Positions 45,920 through 55,165 of a DNA stretch of 64,000 bases are shown piece by piece. This stretch comes from Peribacillus folii (lineage in GTDB: Bacteria; Bacillota; Bacilli; Bacillales; DSM-1321): NCBI RefSeq assembly GCF_030271255.1, contig NZ_JASJOM010000004.1, forward strand, positions 310,001-374,000, written 5' to 3'. A program made the position numbers and the translations under genes. The notes beneath the pieces are model-generated. The model saw nothing but the letters and a program-made list of their open reading frames with translations, made no database searches and was not told where the DNA came from. Within the stretch, counting starts at the first letter, position 1; every line of letters starts with the position of its first letter.

Positions 45920-46663
45920 TTATACTGCCGTATATCCGCCATCGACAATAAGGCTTGTGCCTGTAACGAATGATGCATCATCACTTGCGAGAAAAAGAAC
46001 GGCTTTAGCCACTTCCTCGGCTTTGCCCAACCGGCCGATTGGATGTAAATCGATCAAGCCTTGCCTTAATTCACCCTGTGCTGCCGCGATTAGAGGTGTA
46101 TCAATATACCCTGGGCAAACGGCATTGACGCGTATCCCCTCTTTGGCATATGTCGAACCTAATGTTTGGGTTAATAGCTTGACCCCGCCCTTTGCAGCAG
46201 AATACGCCGTTACCCCAGGCTTCCCGGCATGGCTATGGATGGAGCCTGTATTCACGATGGCTCCGCCTGTACCTTGTTTTTGCATTTGCTGTATCGCATA
46301 TTTATCGGAAAGAAAGACCCCTGATAAATTAATGTCGATCGTTTTTTGCCATTGCTCATAGCTCAACTCATGAATGTTTCCATCTCTTGCAATCCCGGCA
46401 TTCGCAAACATGATATCCAGCTTTCCGTATTTGTTTACCGTTTTTTCGATCATATTCTTGATGTCCTGTTCATTCGTCACATCGGTTTTGACGAAAAGTG
46501 TATCATGGCCTTTACCATTTAACTCATCAGACACTGCTTGTCCATGATCAGCAAAATCAGCAATCACGACCTTCGCTCCCTCTTCTGCAAATAATTGCGC
46601 CGTGCTGGCGCCGATCCCGCTTGCTCCACCTGTTATGATTGCCACTTTATCTTCTAATCTCAT
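45920..46663 (-). CDS. Short-chain dehydrogenase/reductase, second of a tandem pair
   Basis: 247 residues from ATG 46663 with GGAG 8 bases upstream. Classical SDR: TGGASGIG (11-18), NAGIAR, NTGSIHSHAG with the catalytic serine, YSAAKGGV (Tyr/Lys about 154/158) and VDGGYTAV at the end. The acidic residue after the second strand (VIADFADHG) suggests NAD as cofactor. It follows another SDR by 51 bases. Both are divergent from a LuxR-type regulator that probably activates them. Substrate unknown, perhaps an alcohol or cyclohexanol-type compound. Confidence 0.88.
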   Translation of the reverse strand: MRLEDKVAIITGGASGIGASTAQLFAEEGAKVVIADFADHGQAVSDELNGKGHDTLFVKTDVTNEQDIKNMIEKTVNKYGKLDIMFANAGIARDGNIHELSYEQWQKTIDINLSGVFLSDKYAIQQMQKQGTGGAIVNTGSIHSHAGKPGVTAYSAAKGGVKLLTQTLGSTYAKEGIRVNAVCPGYIDTPLIAAAQGELRQGLIDLHPIGRLGKAEEVAKAVLFLASDDASFVTGTSLIVDGGYTAV

Positions 46664-46714
46664 TTTAAACACTCCTTCGTTTTTAGTATTTTTTCCACCA
46701 CTGTCTTGCAGCTG

Positions 46715-47476
46715 TTAGCGTGCTGTCGCTCCGCCATCAATCACAAATTCCGTGCCGGTCGTATAGGAAGATTCATCAGAAGCAATGAACAGCACCGTAT
46801 TGGCCACGTTTTTGACAGTGCCCAGATGTCCTAACGGGAATTCTTTACCCAATTCGTCTTTTGAACTGCCCGTTTGCTCTGATGCATAGTCTGCCATCCC
46901 AGTATCGATGTACCCTGGATGAATCGAATTCACCCGGACTCCCGTTGACGCATACTCGATGGCGGCGTCTTTTGTCATGACCCTGACCGCACCCTTGCTG
47001 GCACCGTAAAGAACATGCCCTGGCGCACCGATCAAGCCTGCAATGGAGGAGGCATTAATGACCGATCCTTTCCTTTGTTCCGCCATCAATGGCATGATAT
47101 GTTTCATTCCCAGGAATACTCCGGTCACGTTAATCGACATGAGCCGGTTCCATTCCTCCAGTTCAATCTCCGTTACTGGTTTGATAATATAAATACCCGC
47201 ATTATTAAAAAGGACATCAACTTTCGTAAATGTATCGATCGTTTCTTTTGCAACCTTCTTCCAATCTTCTTCGCTGCTGACATCGTGGCGAATGAATAAT
47301 GCTTCTCCTCCAATTGCTTGAATCTCCTTCACAGCTTGAGCGCCAGAAGCTTGGTTAATGTCCGTAATGACGATTTTTGCTCCTTCACCCGCGAATAATA
47401 AAGCGGTTTCTTTCCCGATGCCTGTTCCCCCGCCAGTAATGATGGCCACTTTGTTTTCGAGTCTTTTCATTTTCAT
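46715..47476 (-). CDS. Short-chain dehydrogenase/reductase, first of a tandem pair
   Basis: 253 residues from ATG 47476 behind GGGGG; longer in-frame starts lie before it. TGGGTGIG (13-20), NNAGIY, NASSIAGLIGAPGHVLYGASKGA (Ser, Tyr, Lys triad) and VIDGGATAR. The Asp in VITDINQ favours NAD. First of two tandem SDR genes that are about 45 % alike by eye, suggesting old duplication or two steps of one pathway. Divergent from the GAF-LuxR regulator. Confidence 0.88.
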   Translation of the reverse strand: MKMKRLENKVAIITGGGTGIGKETALLFAGEGAKIVITDINQASGAQAVKEIQAIGGEALFIRHDVSSEEDWKKVAKETIDTFTKVDVLFNNAGIYIIKPVTEIELEEWNRLMSINVTGVFLGMKHIMPLMAEQRKGSVINASSIAGLIGAPGHVLYGASKGAVRVMTKDAAIEYASTGVRVNSIHPGYIDTGMADYASEQTGSSKDELGKEFPLGHLGTVKNVANTVLFIASDESSYTTGTEFVIDGGATAR

Positions 47477-47741
47477 CAAATCCCCCTTATTTTTTTCCTG
47501 CTCCAGAATCACTCAAAGGAAGCTTCATCCCTAGAGTTTTCCCTTGTCAGTGAATGATATACAAGCGATGGAACCCTTCGTGGCCAGTTCAATCAATTAA
47601 ACAAACGGCCATTTAATAGCTGCCTTATTCATATCTATATTTTACTCCTCATATTTTCAAATACTATCCTATAAAATGCTGTATAATAATAAGATATTTC
47701 CCCCCATTTATAGGGGTATTAGCTATTGAGGAGAAGATCCC

Positions 47742-48881
47742 ATGACCCAATCCATTCACCCATATGAAGAGATAACCTTTCAGCAATTCGTATTATTCAT
47801 AAAAAGCCATAACAAGCGGATTGAAGAGAATATCAATATTTATTTGAACCTGGAGCCATTCATCGGTGAAGCTGAACGAAGGACGATACAAACATTATTG
47901 GACTCATTTTTGCTATTTTTATCCTCCCAGAGCATTGAAGACATAAAGGATGCACATGAAAAGTACATGGATACCTGGCTGCAATCACATTTATCCATGT
48001 TGGATCCGCATCATTTCAGCATGTTTCGGCTCATTTTTGAAAAGGCCATCGTTACCTTAATGGTCAACCAAAAACATACCCATGCCATTTCAATCTTAAT
48101 GTATCTATTATCGATTTTCTCTGACCTTATCCATCGCTTTAACGAGTGGGATGCAGACAAGCCAAGGCAATCTTCCAAAACCGATCAGGACAGTCCCGAA
48201 CTCAGCAGACTGCGGTTATTGGATCAGCTGGATGAGCTATTGATCCACTCAGCTGGCATCAAGGATTTTGCCCATATCCTAAAAAAATGTGAAGAGTTCT
48301 TTCATTATAAAAGATGTGTTTTTTATGCGTACATCCCTTGGTCCAACCAATTCCACGGCACCATCGGCCTGGAGCTTCCCAAGGTACAAAGCATGAGAGG
48401 CCAGCTAAGCGCAAAACAGTCCTTGGTTTTCAATTCAAAAAAGCCTGTATTTTTAAAGGACCCACATCCATACATCAAAGAAGAGCATATCAAGTTATTT
48501 AACCTGTCTTCCGTCATTTTTGTACCAATCTATCATGATCAGCAAGTGTTCGGTTGGCTGACCTTTGATCAGATAGGCCAGGAATTCGATTATGTGAAGG
48601 AAGATCTCCTTTTACTTGAACAGGTAGGAAAACGGCTAGGTTTGTATTTATCCAGGAAGGATGCTGAGGTATTAAGAGATACGGAACTGCAATTGACCGA
48701 ACGGGAGTCGATGATTTTGAATTTGCTGGCTGAGGGACATAACAATAAGCACATGGCCGATTTATTGCAATTAAGTGAGCATACGATAAGGGATTATGTA
48801 AGCAGCTTGATGACCAAGTTCAAGGCTAAAAACCGGACACAAGTCGTCGTCCAGGGATTTCGCAATGGTCTTCTGAAATAA
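47742..48881 (+). CDS. GAF-domain LuxR-type transcriptional regulator
   Basis: 379 residues. An N-terminal helical region (1-150) precedes a GAF-like sensory domain (about 170-305, GLELPKVQSMRGQLSAKQ ... FVPIYHDQQVFGWLTFDQ). At the C-terminus is a LuxR HTH (LTERESMILNLLAEGHNNKHMADLLQ..HTIRDYVSSLMTKFKAKNRTQ). It is divergent from two SDR genes, the likely targets. This arrangement resembles regulators of alcohol or ketone metabolism. The 3' end and terminator recur in decayed form at 51.6 kb. Confidence 0.87.
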   Translation: MTQSIHPYEEITFQQFVLFIKSHNKRIEENINIYLNLEPFIGEAERRTIQTLLDSFLLFLSSQSIEDIKDAHEKYMDTWLQSHLSMLDPHHFSMFRLIFEKAIVTLMVNQKHTHAISILMYLLSIFSDLIHRFNEWDADKPRQSSKTDQDSPELSRLRLLDQLDELLIHSAGIKDFAHILKKCEEFFHYKRCVFYAYIPWSNQFHGTIGLELPKVQSMRGQLSAKQSLVFNSKKPVFLKDPHPYIKEEHIKLFNLSSVIFVPIYHDQQVFGWLTFDQIGQEFDYVKEDLLLLEQVGKRLGLYLSRKDAEVLRDTELQLTERESMILNLLAEGHNNKHMADLLQLSEHTIRDYVSSLMTKFKAKNRTQVVVQGFRNGLLK

Positions 48882-48949
48882 TGCAAATGATTTATGAGTA
48901 GCTGCTGCGCATCTATCGGCAGCCCCCCTGCACTTCCCAAGCAATAAAA

Positions 48950-48984
48950 AAAGACCGAAATATTTTGGAACGGTCTTTGCACTC
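48950..48984. terminator. Terminator of the LuxR gene
   Basis: Stem AAAGACCG/CGGTCTTT, 13-base loop, A tract upstream and TTTGC downstream. A copy lies at 51.77 kb. Confidence 0.75.
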
Positions 48985-49029
48985 CTCCAAACAATGTTCA
49001 TGACCTCTTAAAAGACTTTAAGGCGCGTA

Positions 49030-49492
49030 CTGCCAGAATATCGCCGAAAATTTGATGAGGATGCTCGTTTTCTGGTATCAATGACTTACGCAAAGAAACT
49101 CCCTGAAAAGCCCAACAAACTCATTTCTTCAGCGACAAGGAACGTGATTTGCCAAGCTTATCCCCTTTCTTAGAAGGCAAAGGTAACCACTCAAGTACAA
49201 GATATAAAAGGAAATTGCGTAGAATCAAAGACCGATATTGCTTCAAAAAAATCTGGTGTCCTAAGTGCAGAGTGGGATGTATCAAAGGTATCAGACGTAC
49301 AGGTTTGTCATTTCAGCGAATGATCCGAGCAAAAACAAGCGTACACCAAAGCCTGCTTACACATTAAACAAACCAACAGCCTATCAAATGACTGGCAAGT
49401 TCAATGCTGCATCATTAACTATACGTTCCAAACCTTCAACATCAGGAAAAGTTCTTGGTTCTCTAAAGAAAGTTTTTTTATTTACATACTGA
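49030..49492 (+). pseudogene. Remnant of a cell-wall hydrolase-like gene with SH3 domain
   Basis: Reading across frames: FDEDARFLVSMTYAKKLPEKPN, a break, then AYTLNKPTAYQMTGKFNA followed by ASLTIRSKPSTSGKVLGSLKK. The last part is the start of a bacterial SH3 domain (LxIRSxPSTSxKVLGxLKKG), common in amidases and other wall hydrolases. It ends early (VFLFTY), and the upstream part is shifted. No complete enzyme domain survives. Possibly phage- or duplication-derived. Confidence 0.55.
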
Positions 49493-49596
49493 TATTTATT
49501 AATTATATTCTACCGAGTTTCGTTACCGAATATTAAGATGTGTTTCCGTGGAAATAACTGGTATATAAATTAAGATATAGGTAAATTCGCACATAC

Positions 49597-49629
49597 CAAA
49601 ACCCCTTGAAAACCAAGGGGTTTTTTTTC
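49597..49629 (+). terminator. Terminator after the hydrolase remnant
   Basis: Stem CCCCTTG/CAAGGGG extended by A/T pairs, 5-base loop, T8 tail. Confidence 0.85.
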
Positions 49630-49758
49630 ATAAGTGCTAGTATACATCTTAAAAACAGAGTCTGTAATCAAGCATTTGTTTTTCCTTCAAAGAGAATGAA
49701 ATGTTATGAGATGGAGCGTAACGGCGTATTGGGTATTTTGTTCAAGCTGTGAAGAGTC

Positions 49759-50040
49759 TTATCTTTGGATTTGTTTTTTTCTGATTTTATGTTTTTTTGT
49801 TAGTAAAGGTGGTTCTATAAACTCAATTTTATTTACTATACTCTGCACTAATTTAGGAAGAAAGAAAGATCCAACAAAAGCACAAACGAATGCTTGTGGC
49901 CAAATTTTTAACCATCTAGGCAAAAATTCACTATTATACCCATAGTTTATCGATACTATTATAAATGACATGAACATAGACATACTAAAAGCCGATAAAA
50001 AGATATAAGTAGTATTCCGATATTTAGAATTAATTTTCAT
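49759..50040 (-). CDS. DUF2798 family membrane protein
   Basis: 93 residues from ATG 50040, behind AAAAGGAAG; a TTG eight codons earlier is in frame. Two hydrophobic helices (YIFLSAFSMSMFMSFIIVSI and WPQAFVCAFVGSFFLPKLV) with a basic tail, the DUF2798 layout. Function unknown. It is the third gene after a MarR regulator and a monooxygenase on the same strand; DUF2798 genes are often under such regulators in stress-responsive groups. Confidence 0.8.
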   Translation of the reverse strand: MKINSKYRNTTYIFLSAFSMSMFMSFIIVSINYGYNSEFLPRWLKIWPQAFVCAFVGSFFLPKLVQSIVNKIEFIEPPLLTKKHKIRKKQIQR

Positions 50041-50114
50041 TAAGGACTTCCTTTTCAGTTTCAATTTATCATCTAAATCAAATTTTGCTCTAAATCTTGA
50101 TTAGGATTTGACCA

Positions 50115-50441
50115 TTAGAATGGAGAAATATCCACGCTCTCATATTGACGAAGTGTCTTTTTAATTGTTACCTCTTCTTGTAATCCATGTTTTTTTTGTT
50201 TGTTCCTTTGTTTATGTTCTTCTACATGTTCTTCTCTTGTTATCCATTTTATAAAGTGATCTTTACTTTTCCACTTTGTTATAAATACATATTCAACTCG
50301 ATCTTTGTTTTCTTTTAACCAATAATCCGTTGATATTAGCCCTTCGACATCAATCGTTTCCTTTATTGTTTGTTTAAGCTTTGTAATAATTTTATACTCA
50401 ATTACCTTTTCGCCTTCAAAGCTGGCTTGACTGATAAACAT
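50115..50441 (-). CDS. Antibiotic biosynthesis monooxygenase (ABM) family protein
   Basis: 108 residues with a ferredoxin-like fold: YKIITKLKQTIKETID, VEYVFITKWKSKDHFIKWI and the basic HVEEHKQRNKQKKHG. These small dimeric proteins include quinol monooxygenases and heme-degrading IsdG-like enzymes, but the catalytic Asn/Trp/His set of IsdG is not complete, so its activity is open. It follows the MarR gene after 169 bases that contain a terminator and a 21-bp palindrome, so it has its own controlled promoter. Confidence 0.8.
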   Translation of the reverse strand: MFISQASFEGEKVIEYKIITKLKQTIKETIDVEGLISTDYWLKENKDRVEYVFITKWKSKDHFIKWITREEHVEEHKQRNKQKKHGLQEEVTIKKTLRQYESVDISPF

Positions 50442-50480
50442 AAGAATCCACTCCTTTGTTTTAAATTAGAGAAAAACCAA

Positions 50481-50501
50481 TTATCTTACTAAGTAAGATA
50501 A
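50481..50501 (-). promoter_or_regulatory. Perfect 21-bp palindrome, probable MarR operator
   Basis: Half-site TTATCTTACT, central A, and exact complement. It lies 40 bases upstream of the monooxygenase start, overlapping where its promoter should be. The half-site AT-rich spacing suits MarR-family dimers. The MarR gene is next to it. Confidence 0.75.
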
Positions 50502-50527
50502 TGATTAAATAAGATATTAGCATGAAT

Positions 50528-50573
50528 AAAAGACCTCGTCAATGAGATTAATATTCATTGGCGAGGTCTTTTC
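50528..50573. terminator. Terminator of the MarR gene
   Basis: Stem AAAAGACCTCG/CGAGGTCTTTT with further pairing CAATGA/TCATTG, A and T tracts on both sides. Confidence 0.85.
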
Positions 50574-50610
50574 CTTAAGCGTTCCTAGTTAGTTCATTCC
50601 CAAAGTAAAA

Positions 50611-51051
50611 CTATGCTAATGTATCATCTAATTTTGAGAATATATTGATAACCTTTTCAATGTCATCCTCTTCAATGTCATCAAAGAGCTCGGTAAACAT
50701 TTTGGCTTTCTGTTTAATAATTTGTTCAACTATGTTTTCGCCTTCTTTTGTGAGTGATAATAGTACCACTCTTCTATCAGCTTCTGACCTTGTTCGAGTA
50801 ATTAAATTATGTTTTAAAAGGGTGTTAGTAAGAACTGTCCCGCCTCCCGAAGTAATGCCTAAATTAGCAGTTATATCAGAAACCGTGCACGTTTTTTTCT
50901 TAGAAAGATACACAAGGCAAAATATATGACCGTCAGCAAGCTTATATTTTGTCTTAGGAAAGAATTCATTTTGTCGCTTTAATTTACGAAAAACTGTTTC
51001 GAATATTTCTTGAAACTCTTCTAGTTTCCTTTTTCTGTCTTCAGAATTCAT
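50611..51051 (-). CDS. MarR-family transcriptional regulator
   Basis: 146 residues: winged helix KKKTCTVSDITANLGITSGGGTVLTNTLLKHNLITRTRSEADRRVVLLSLTKEG (only its core motif matters: DRRVVLLSLT wing, about 95-104). MarR proteins of this type are repressors released by phenolic or oxidising ligands. Directly downstream are a monooxygenase and a DUF2798 gene, with a perfect palindrome between. One cysteine (Cys55 region) could be a redox switch. Ribosome binding site AAGGAG before ATG 51051. Confidence 0.9.
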   Translation of the reverse strand: MNSEDRKRKLEEFQEIFETVFRKLKRQNEFFPKTKYKLADGHIFCLVYLSKKKTCTVSDITANLGITSGGGTVLTNTLLKHNLITRTRSEADRRVVLLSLTKEGENIVEQIIKQKAKMFTELFDDIEEDDIEKVINIFSKLDDTLA

Positions 51052-51301
51052 TTTTTTGCTCCTTGTTGTAAAAAGGCTATATAAATATTATGACATTTTT
51101 TATTAGGGTTGAATAGATTTTGTTCTCTTGACTCCTAATATTATTGCTTTTAAAAAGAAAACAAAAAGCAGGCTTAGCCTTGCTTTGGCACCTAATTACA
51201 TCTGATATGTAAACGTTTTTCTGATACAAAGTCAATGCCCCCCTTTGTTCGCCAGATTCTAAAGGATACTGTTTATTAAACACATCCAACACGCTTCAGC
51301 T

Positions 51302-51470
51302 ATTTTGGATTCAATATTTTGGACTCTAAAAAGATACGTCTTATGATTTCAGCTTTTTGCTGTAACCGAAGGGTTTCCTTCGGAGTCATGGACTCTTCCC
51401 CTAAACCGATTGGAGTGAATTCCTTGACCCATTTTTAAATGGTCGCTTCTGATACGCCAAATTCGCCGCT
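51302..51470 (-). pseudogene. IS3-family orfA transposase remnant
   Basis: Minus strand reading gives GEFGVSEATI, a stop (where the family has Tyr), KWVKEFTPI, then EESMTPKETLRLQQKAEIIRR. This is the HTH and following segment of IS3-family OrfA (family form: GVSEATIYKWVKEF, EESMTPKE). No orfB and no terminal inverted repeats remain. Confidence 0.75.
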
Positions 51471-51607
51471 TTATTCTTATGTCCAAAAAAATTAAAATGT
51501 GTTCACGAGCTATTCTAACTCCAGTAACGCACTTAACTTATTTTAAAATTGTTTTTAACACATCACTTATATTGTGAATTTGCTTCCGATTTACTGCAAT
51601 CAAGCGG

Positions 51608-51803
51608 GCATACGAAAAGGACAATGGATGCAGCTTGATGACCCAGTTCAAGGCTAAAGGCCGGACACAATTCGTCATCCAGGAAATGGTCATCTGAATT
51701 AATGCAACTGATTTATGGTTGCTGCTGCATATCGATCGGAAAACGGCCCTCGTGCACTTGCCAAGCAACAAAAAAAGACCGAATTTTTTAATACGGTCTT
51801 TGC
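51608..51803 (+). pseudogene. Decayed duplicate of the LuxR gene 3' end and terminator
   Basis: This stretch matches 48779-48980 along its whole length with scattered changes: GCATACGA, GCAGCTTGATGACC, TTCAAGGCTAAA, CCGGACACAA, GATTTATG, and the terminator AAAGACCG/CGGTCTTT in the same order. It lacks the rest of the gene. The hairpin at 51771-51802 survives and, with T7 on the minus strand, probably now ends the TerC gene on the other strand. Confidence 0.85.
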
Positions 51804-51871
51804 TTAATAACAGTACCACTTCCAGGGAGTGATCATGAATCTTTCTTTAAAACTGAACGGTGACCGGAATA

Positions 51872-52621
51872 TCATCCTGCATCATTCTTTTTTTCCGTTT
51901 TACCTTTGGATAAAAACCAGCCTCCTGAAGCGATAAGAAGCATGACTGACCAGAAAATCGTATTCCAGACGGGACCTTCGACAAACTTGTGTGAAATGAT
52001 GTGTACGGATGGGTGTGCAAGGGTATGCATGAGCAATTTTACCCCAACCCAGCCGACAAGTAACATGGCCGCAGTTTCAAGGCTCGGACGCTCGGTCAAT
52101 ATCTTGACGAAAAATCCTGCTGCAAAACGGATGACAATCAAGCCTGCTATCGCTCCTAATAAGATAACGATGAATTTAGCTCCATCCATGCCCCCGATAT
52201 CCCTCATTGGTGTATCCGGCAACGCCAAAACGAGAGCGACTGCCGCTAAAATCGAATCAATGGCAAAGGCGATATCGGCCAAGGCTATTTGTGCAACAGT
52301 CATGCGATAGCTTTTCCCTTTTTTATCATTTTCTCCATGATCCTTTTTCAATAAATGCTTCAAAGAAATGAAAATCAAATAGGCTGCTCCAAGCGCTTGC
52401 ACTTGCCAAACGTGGAAAAGGTATGAAATGATGAAAATGGCACCAATCCTGAAAATAAAAGCTAAAAGCAAGCCAATATTGATTGCTTTTTTTTGCTGAT
52501 CCTCCGGTAAATGCTTCGACATGATCGCCAATACCAATGCATTATCAGCTGACAATAAACCTTCTAAAAATATTAATATAACTAACACCCAGCCATACTC
52601 CAATAATAAAGTCAGTTCCAT
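51872..52621 (-). CDS. TerC-family membrane protein (YkoY-like)
   Basis: 249 residues with seven helices and the TerC acidic motifs: EGLLSADNALVLAIM (20-34) and LADIAFAIDSILAAVAL (about 113-129). In Bacillus such proteins move manganese out of the cell or load exported proteins with it and are often under Mn-responsive (yybP-ykoY) control. I did not find that riboswitch in the 220-base region upstream, though it may be diverged. Single gene; the surviving copied terminator lies downstream. Confidence 0.9.
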   Translation of the reverse strand: MELTLLLEYGWVLVILIFLEGLLSADNALVLAIMSKHLPEDQQKKAINIGLLLAFIFRIGAIFIISYLFHVWQVQALGAAYLIFISLKHLLKKDHGENDKKGKSYRMTVAQIALADIAFAIDSILAAVALVLALPDTPMRDIGGMDGAKFIVILLGAIAGLIVIRFAAGFFVKILTERPSLETAAMLLVGWVGVKLLMHTLAHPSVHIISHKFVEGPVWNTIFWSVMLLIASGGWFLSKGKTEKKNDAG

Positions 52622-52821
52622 ATAAGCCCCCTAAATGATTCTTCATAAACCTATAAGAAAGCTGCCCTGGCTCACCTCTCATTTGAGCAGAGGATAAAAG
52701 TCATTCCGGCTTTTTCTACATTCAATATTGTCCCAATGAAGCGGATTTCTTATTCAAGCTCGACACAACTCTAAAATATATTCCATTAAGCATACACTAC
52801 GTTCAAAATACCAAAATTCAC

Positions 52822-52863
52822 ATCAAAAATTAAAGCCTCTTTATCTGAGCTTTAATTTTTGAC
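52822..52863 (-). terminator. Terminator overlapping the lysozyme stop codon
   Basis: Stem TCAAAAATTAAAGC and complement with a 14-base loop. Its first arm includes the last codons of the gene. Confidence 0.7.
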
Positions 52864-53611
52864 CGGTATAAATTTTGTTTGGATCTTCAATTCCATTAAG
52901 ACCGACAAGCGAGTTAACGCTCGTTTTATATTTTTTCGCAATCCCGCTTAGCGTGTCTCCTCCCTTTATGACGTATATGGCAGGTATTTCATCGCTTGCA
53001 CTTGATCTAGCGCCTGTCTTGAGAGAGTTATTAATTTTTGAAAAATCTCGATATGCGATATTCAAATCCACCTTCGTTCTGATGCCATCCACCTTTCCTG
53101 AATCGGAATGCTGCCAAATATCCGTGCTTCGTCCCAAGATGCTGTTGTATCGGGCAATCCACAAAGGGTACTTAGCCAATCTTGATTCATCCAACACATT
53201 TTCAAGAAATGATTTTCCAGTATATAGCATGGCAATATGTCCGGCTTCCTCAACCGCTTCCAGAAATGCCACAGCAGCATCCGTCAAGGCATGTTTCCCT
53301 GCCGCTTTTTTATTTTCTTCAAGGTCAAGGACCAGAGGATAGGTTAATGCAATAGGGCATACAGCATTCAAAAAATAGGCAGCCTCTGCCCTCGCCTCCT
53401 TCACATTGGAAAATTTAGCATAGTGATAAGCCCCAACCTTCAATCCCGCCGCCAATGCTTTAGGAGCATTTTCTTTAAAATAGGAAAGCTTCTTATAATC
53501 CGTTCCCTCCGTTGCTTTAATAAAGACGAATTGAACGCCATCCTTCGCAACTTTCCCCCACTGTATTGCACCTTGCCAATGTGATACATCGATGCCCTTT
53601 ATATGTGTCAA
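52841..53611 (-). CDS. GH25 lysozyme (1,4-beta-N-acetylmuramidase) with C-terminal LysM
   Basis: 256 residues. GH25 barrel: GIDVSHWQG with Asp8, [10 protein letters not shown], and the catalytic pair in LVLDLEEN (Asp96, Glu98), then [15 protein letters not shown] LysM wall-binding domain occupies about 210-256 ([19 protein letters not shown]). It cuts peptidoglycan between MurNAc and GlcNAc. There is no signal peptide, so it is either a prophage-type endolysin without phage neighbours or released by lysis or a non-classical route. Confidence 0.9.
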   Translation of the reverse strand: MTHIKGIDVSHWQGAIQWGKVAKDGVQFVFIKATEGTDYKKLSYFKENAPKALAAGLKVGAYHYAKFSNVKEARAEAAYFLNAVCPIALTYPLVLDLEENKKAAGKHALTDAAVAFLEAVEEAGHIAMLYTGKSFLENVLDESRLAKYPLWIARYNSILGRSTDIWQHSDSGKVDGIRTKVDLNIAYRDFSKINNSLKTGARSSASDEIPAIYVIKGGDTLSGIAKKYKTSVNSLVGLNGIEDPNKIYTGQKLKLR

Positions 53612-53883
53612 ATAATCACGCTCCTCTTTCGTTCCCTTTTCTTGATATATGCCCAGGGGATCAAACTATTCTCTTTCATTTTAGGTGTTTGCACTATTAT
53701 CCATACCCCATTACACACCATCTAGACAAAAGGAATTCTTTTGAACGAGACCGCATACCCTATTCGATTCTCCAATCTCCACCGATCAGTCCGTCATCTG
53801 TCATTTTAGCGTAATGAATATAACGCATATTTGGTTCATATGATGAGGGGAACCATAGATGAAAAATTAAAGGAGGATGTGTA

Positions 53884-54345
53884 ATGAGCAAGCAAGTGGT
53901 AGGCATATATGAAAACGGTGAAGATGCAGTAAAGGTGGTGGAAGAACTTTTAATCCAAGGATATAAACGTGATGAAATATCCATCGTTGCCAAAAATCGC
54001 AAGGAGACAAAAGTGGTGGAAAGAAAAACGGGTACGAAAGCCGAAGAAGGATTAGCGACAGGTGCAGCAACCGGAGGAGTGATCGGCGGTACGGCTGGCC
54101 TTCTTGCAGGTGCGGGTGCACTGGCCATTCCAGGAATCGGACCCCTCCTGGCAGCTGGACCAATTGTATCTGCACTCGCTGGAGTTGCCGTTGGTGCAGG
54201 AACTGGTGGATTGGCTGGCACGCTGATCGGTTTGGGCATTCCAGAAAAAGTGGCAGAAAGTTACGAAACCGGGATAAAAGCCGGGAAAGTATTAATACTG
54301 GTGGATAATGATATTAAAGAAGGACCCCCTACTTATAGAAGCTGA
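53884..54345 (+). CDS. General stress protein of YflT/GSP17M type
   Basis: 153 residues: an N-terminal alpha/beta part with the family start VVGIYENGEDAVKVVEELL, then a glycine/alanine-rich hydrophobic stretch (about 60-122) and a C-terminal GKVLILVD strand. This YflT domain occurs in general stress proteins of Bacillus, usually under sigma-B; I could not confirm a sigma-B promoter upstream. Strong GGAGG ribosome binding site. Function unknown. Closed by a 16-bp perfect terminator stem. Confidence 0.85.
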   Translation: MSKQVVGIYENGEDAVKVVEELLIQGYKRDEISIVAKNRKETKVVERKTGTKAEEGLATGAATGGVIGGTAGLLAGAGALAIPGIGPLLAAGPIVSALAGVAVGAGTGGLAGTLIGLGIPEKVAESYETGIKAGKVLILVDNDIKEGPPTYRS

Positions 54346-54397
54346 AGGTAAAATGACATTATCCTTTTTAATAAAAACATGTTCCATGAGGGCTCAG

Positions 54398-54444
54398 AGT
54401 GTCGGCCAACTCGTTAAAAATCGAGTTGGCCGACACTTTTTTTG
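54398..54444 (+). terminator. Very strong terminator of the stress protein gene
   Basis: 16-bp perfect stem AGTGTCGGCCAACTCG and complement, 8-base loop, T8. Confidence 0.9.
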
Positions 54445-54660
54445 TTGTAGTGAAAGGACCAAGCTTCCCAAGCCAGCACTCCCCTTAGCCCTGCTCGCTC
54501 TCCCTTTGCCACATTTCTTTGCAAGAACCACTACACCTGCCTCCCTCGCTTAAATATACATTATTTTATAACCTCGATACCCCTTAAGTAAAATGCAGAT
54601 TAACCAAATAATTTTTCCTGCAAATGGAATGATAAAATTATTACGTGAAGGAGTGATGGA

Positions 54661-55095
54661 TTGGAAAAACAACAAACGATCAAGACGCTTAATAAATTTT
54701 TAGAGGGGATATACATGGGCGTCCACAGCTATGAACACTTTATAAAAAAACTGGAACATAGTTCATTACAAGAATCATTCATTTCCATTCAGAAAGATCA
54801 AAAAGACCATGCCGCCCTCATCTCAGAAAGAATTCAACATCTTGGCGGAACACCTGTAACAAGTGAAGGATTGATCGGCAAAGCTGAAGGCGCAATCGGA
54901 AACTTATTCGAGAGAAATCATACTGATGAAGAAATCATCAAACATGCCATCAAAGGTGAAAATATCTATGGCATAAGAATGTCCGAGGAACTTGTGAGGG
55001 GCAAACTTGATGAGGAAAGCCTTGGCCTCGTCCATAAAATCCTTGATAAAGACCGAGAACATGTGGACTTTCTAAAGTCCCTTTTACATTCCTAG
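54661..55095 (+). CDS. DUF2383 ferritin-like protein
   Basis: 144 residues, all-helical, starting at TTG 54661 behind GGAG. The pattern of DUF2383/PA2169-type four-helix proteins is seen: YEHFIKKLEH, KDHAALISERIQHLGGTPV and DKDREHVDFLKSL. The Glu and His spacing suggests a ferritin-like bundle, though a complete di-iron site is not proven. Such proteins are often stress- or sporulation-induced. An inverted repeat GAAGAGAGCT/AGCTCTCTTC follows without a T tail. Confidence 0.8.
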   Translation: MEKQQTIKTLNKFLEGIYMGVHSYEHFIKKLEHSSLQESFISIQKDQKDHAALISERIQHLGGTPVTSEGLIGKAEGAIGNLFERNHTDEEIIKHAIKGENIYGIRMSEELVRGKLDEESLGLVHKILDKDREHVDFLKSLLHS

Positions 55096-55165
55096 ATTAA
55101 TGAAGAGAGCTGATTTCAGCTCTCTTCGATGAGGGACATTTGTATCAAACAAACTTTTTGCAACA

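Noticed and set aside
51077..51292. 71-residue minus-strand frame upstream of MarR
   Set aside because: No ribosome binding site or family features; AT-rich filler.
52622..52840. yybP-ykoY manganese riboswitch upstream of the TerC gene
   Set aside because: The conserved core was not recognised in the leader.
52841..53611. Prophage origin of the GH25 lysozyme
   Set aside because: No holin, structural or integrase genes nearby; the neighbours are stress and metal genes.
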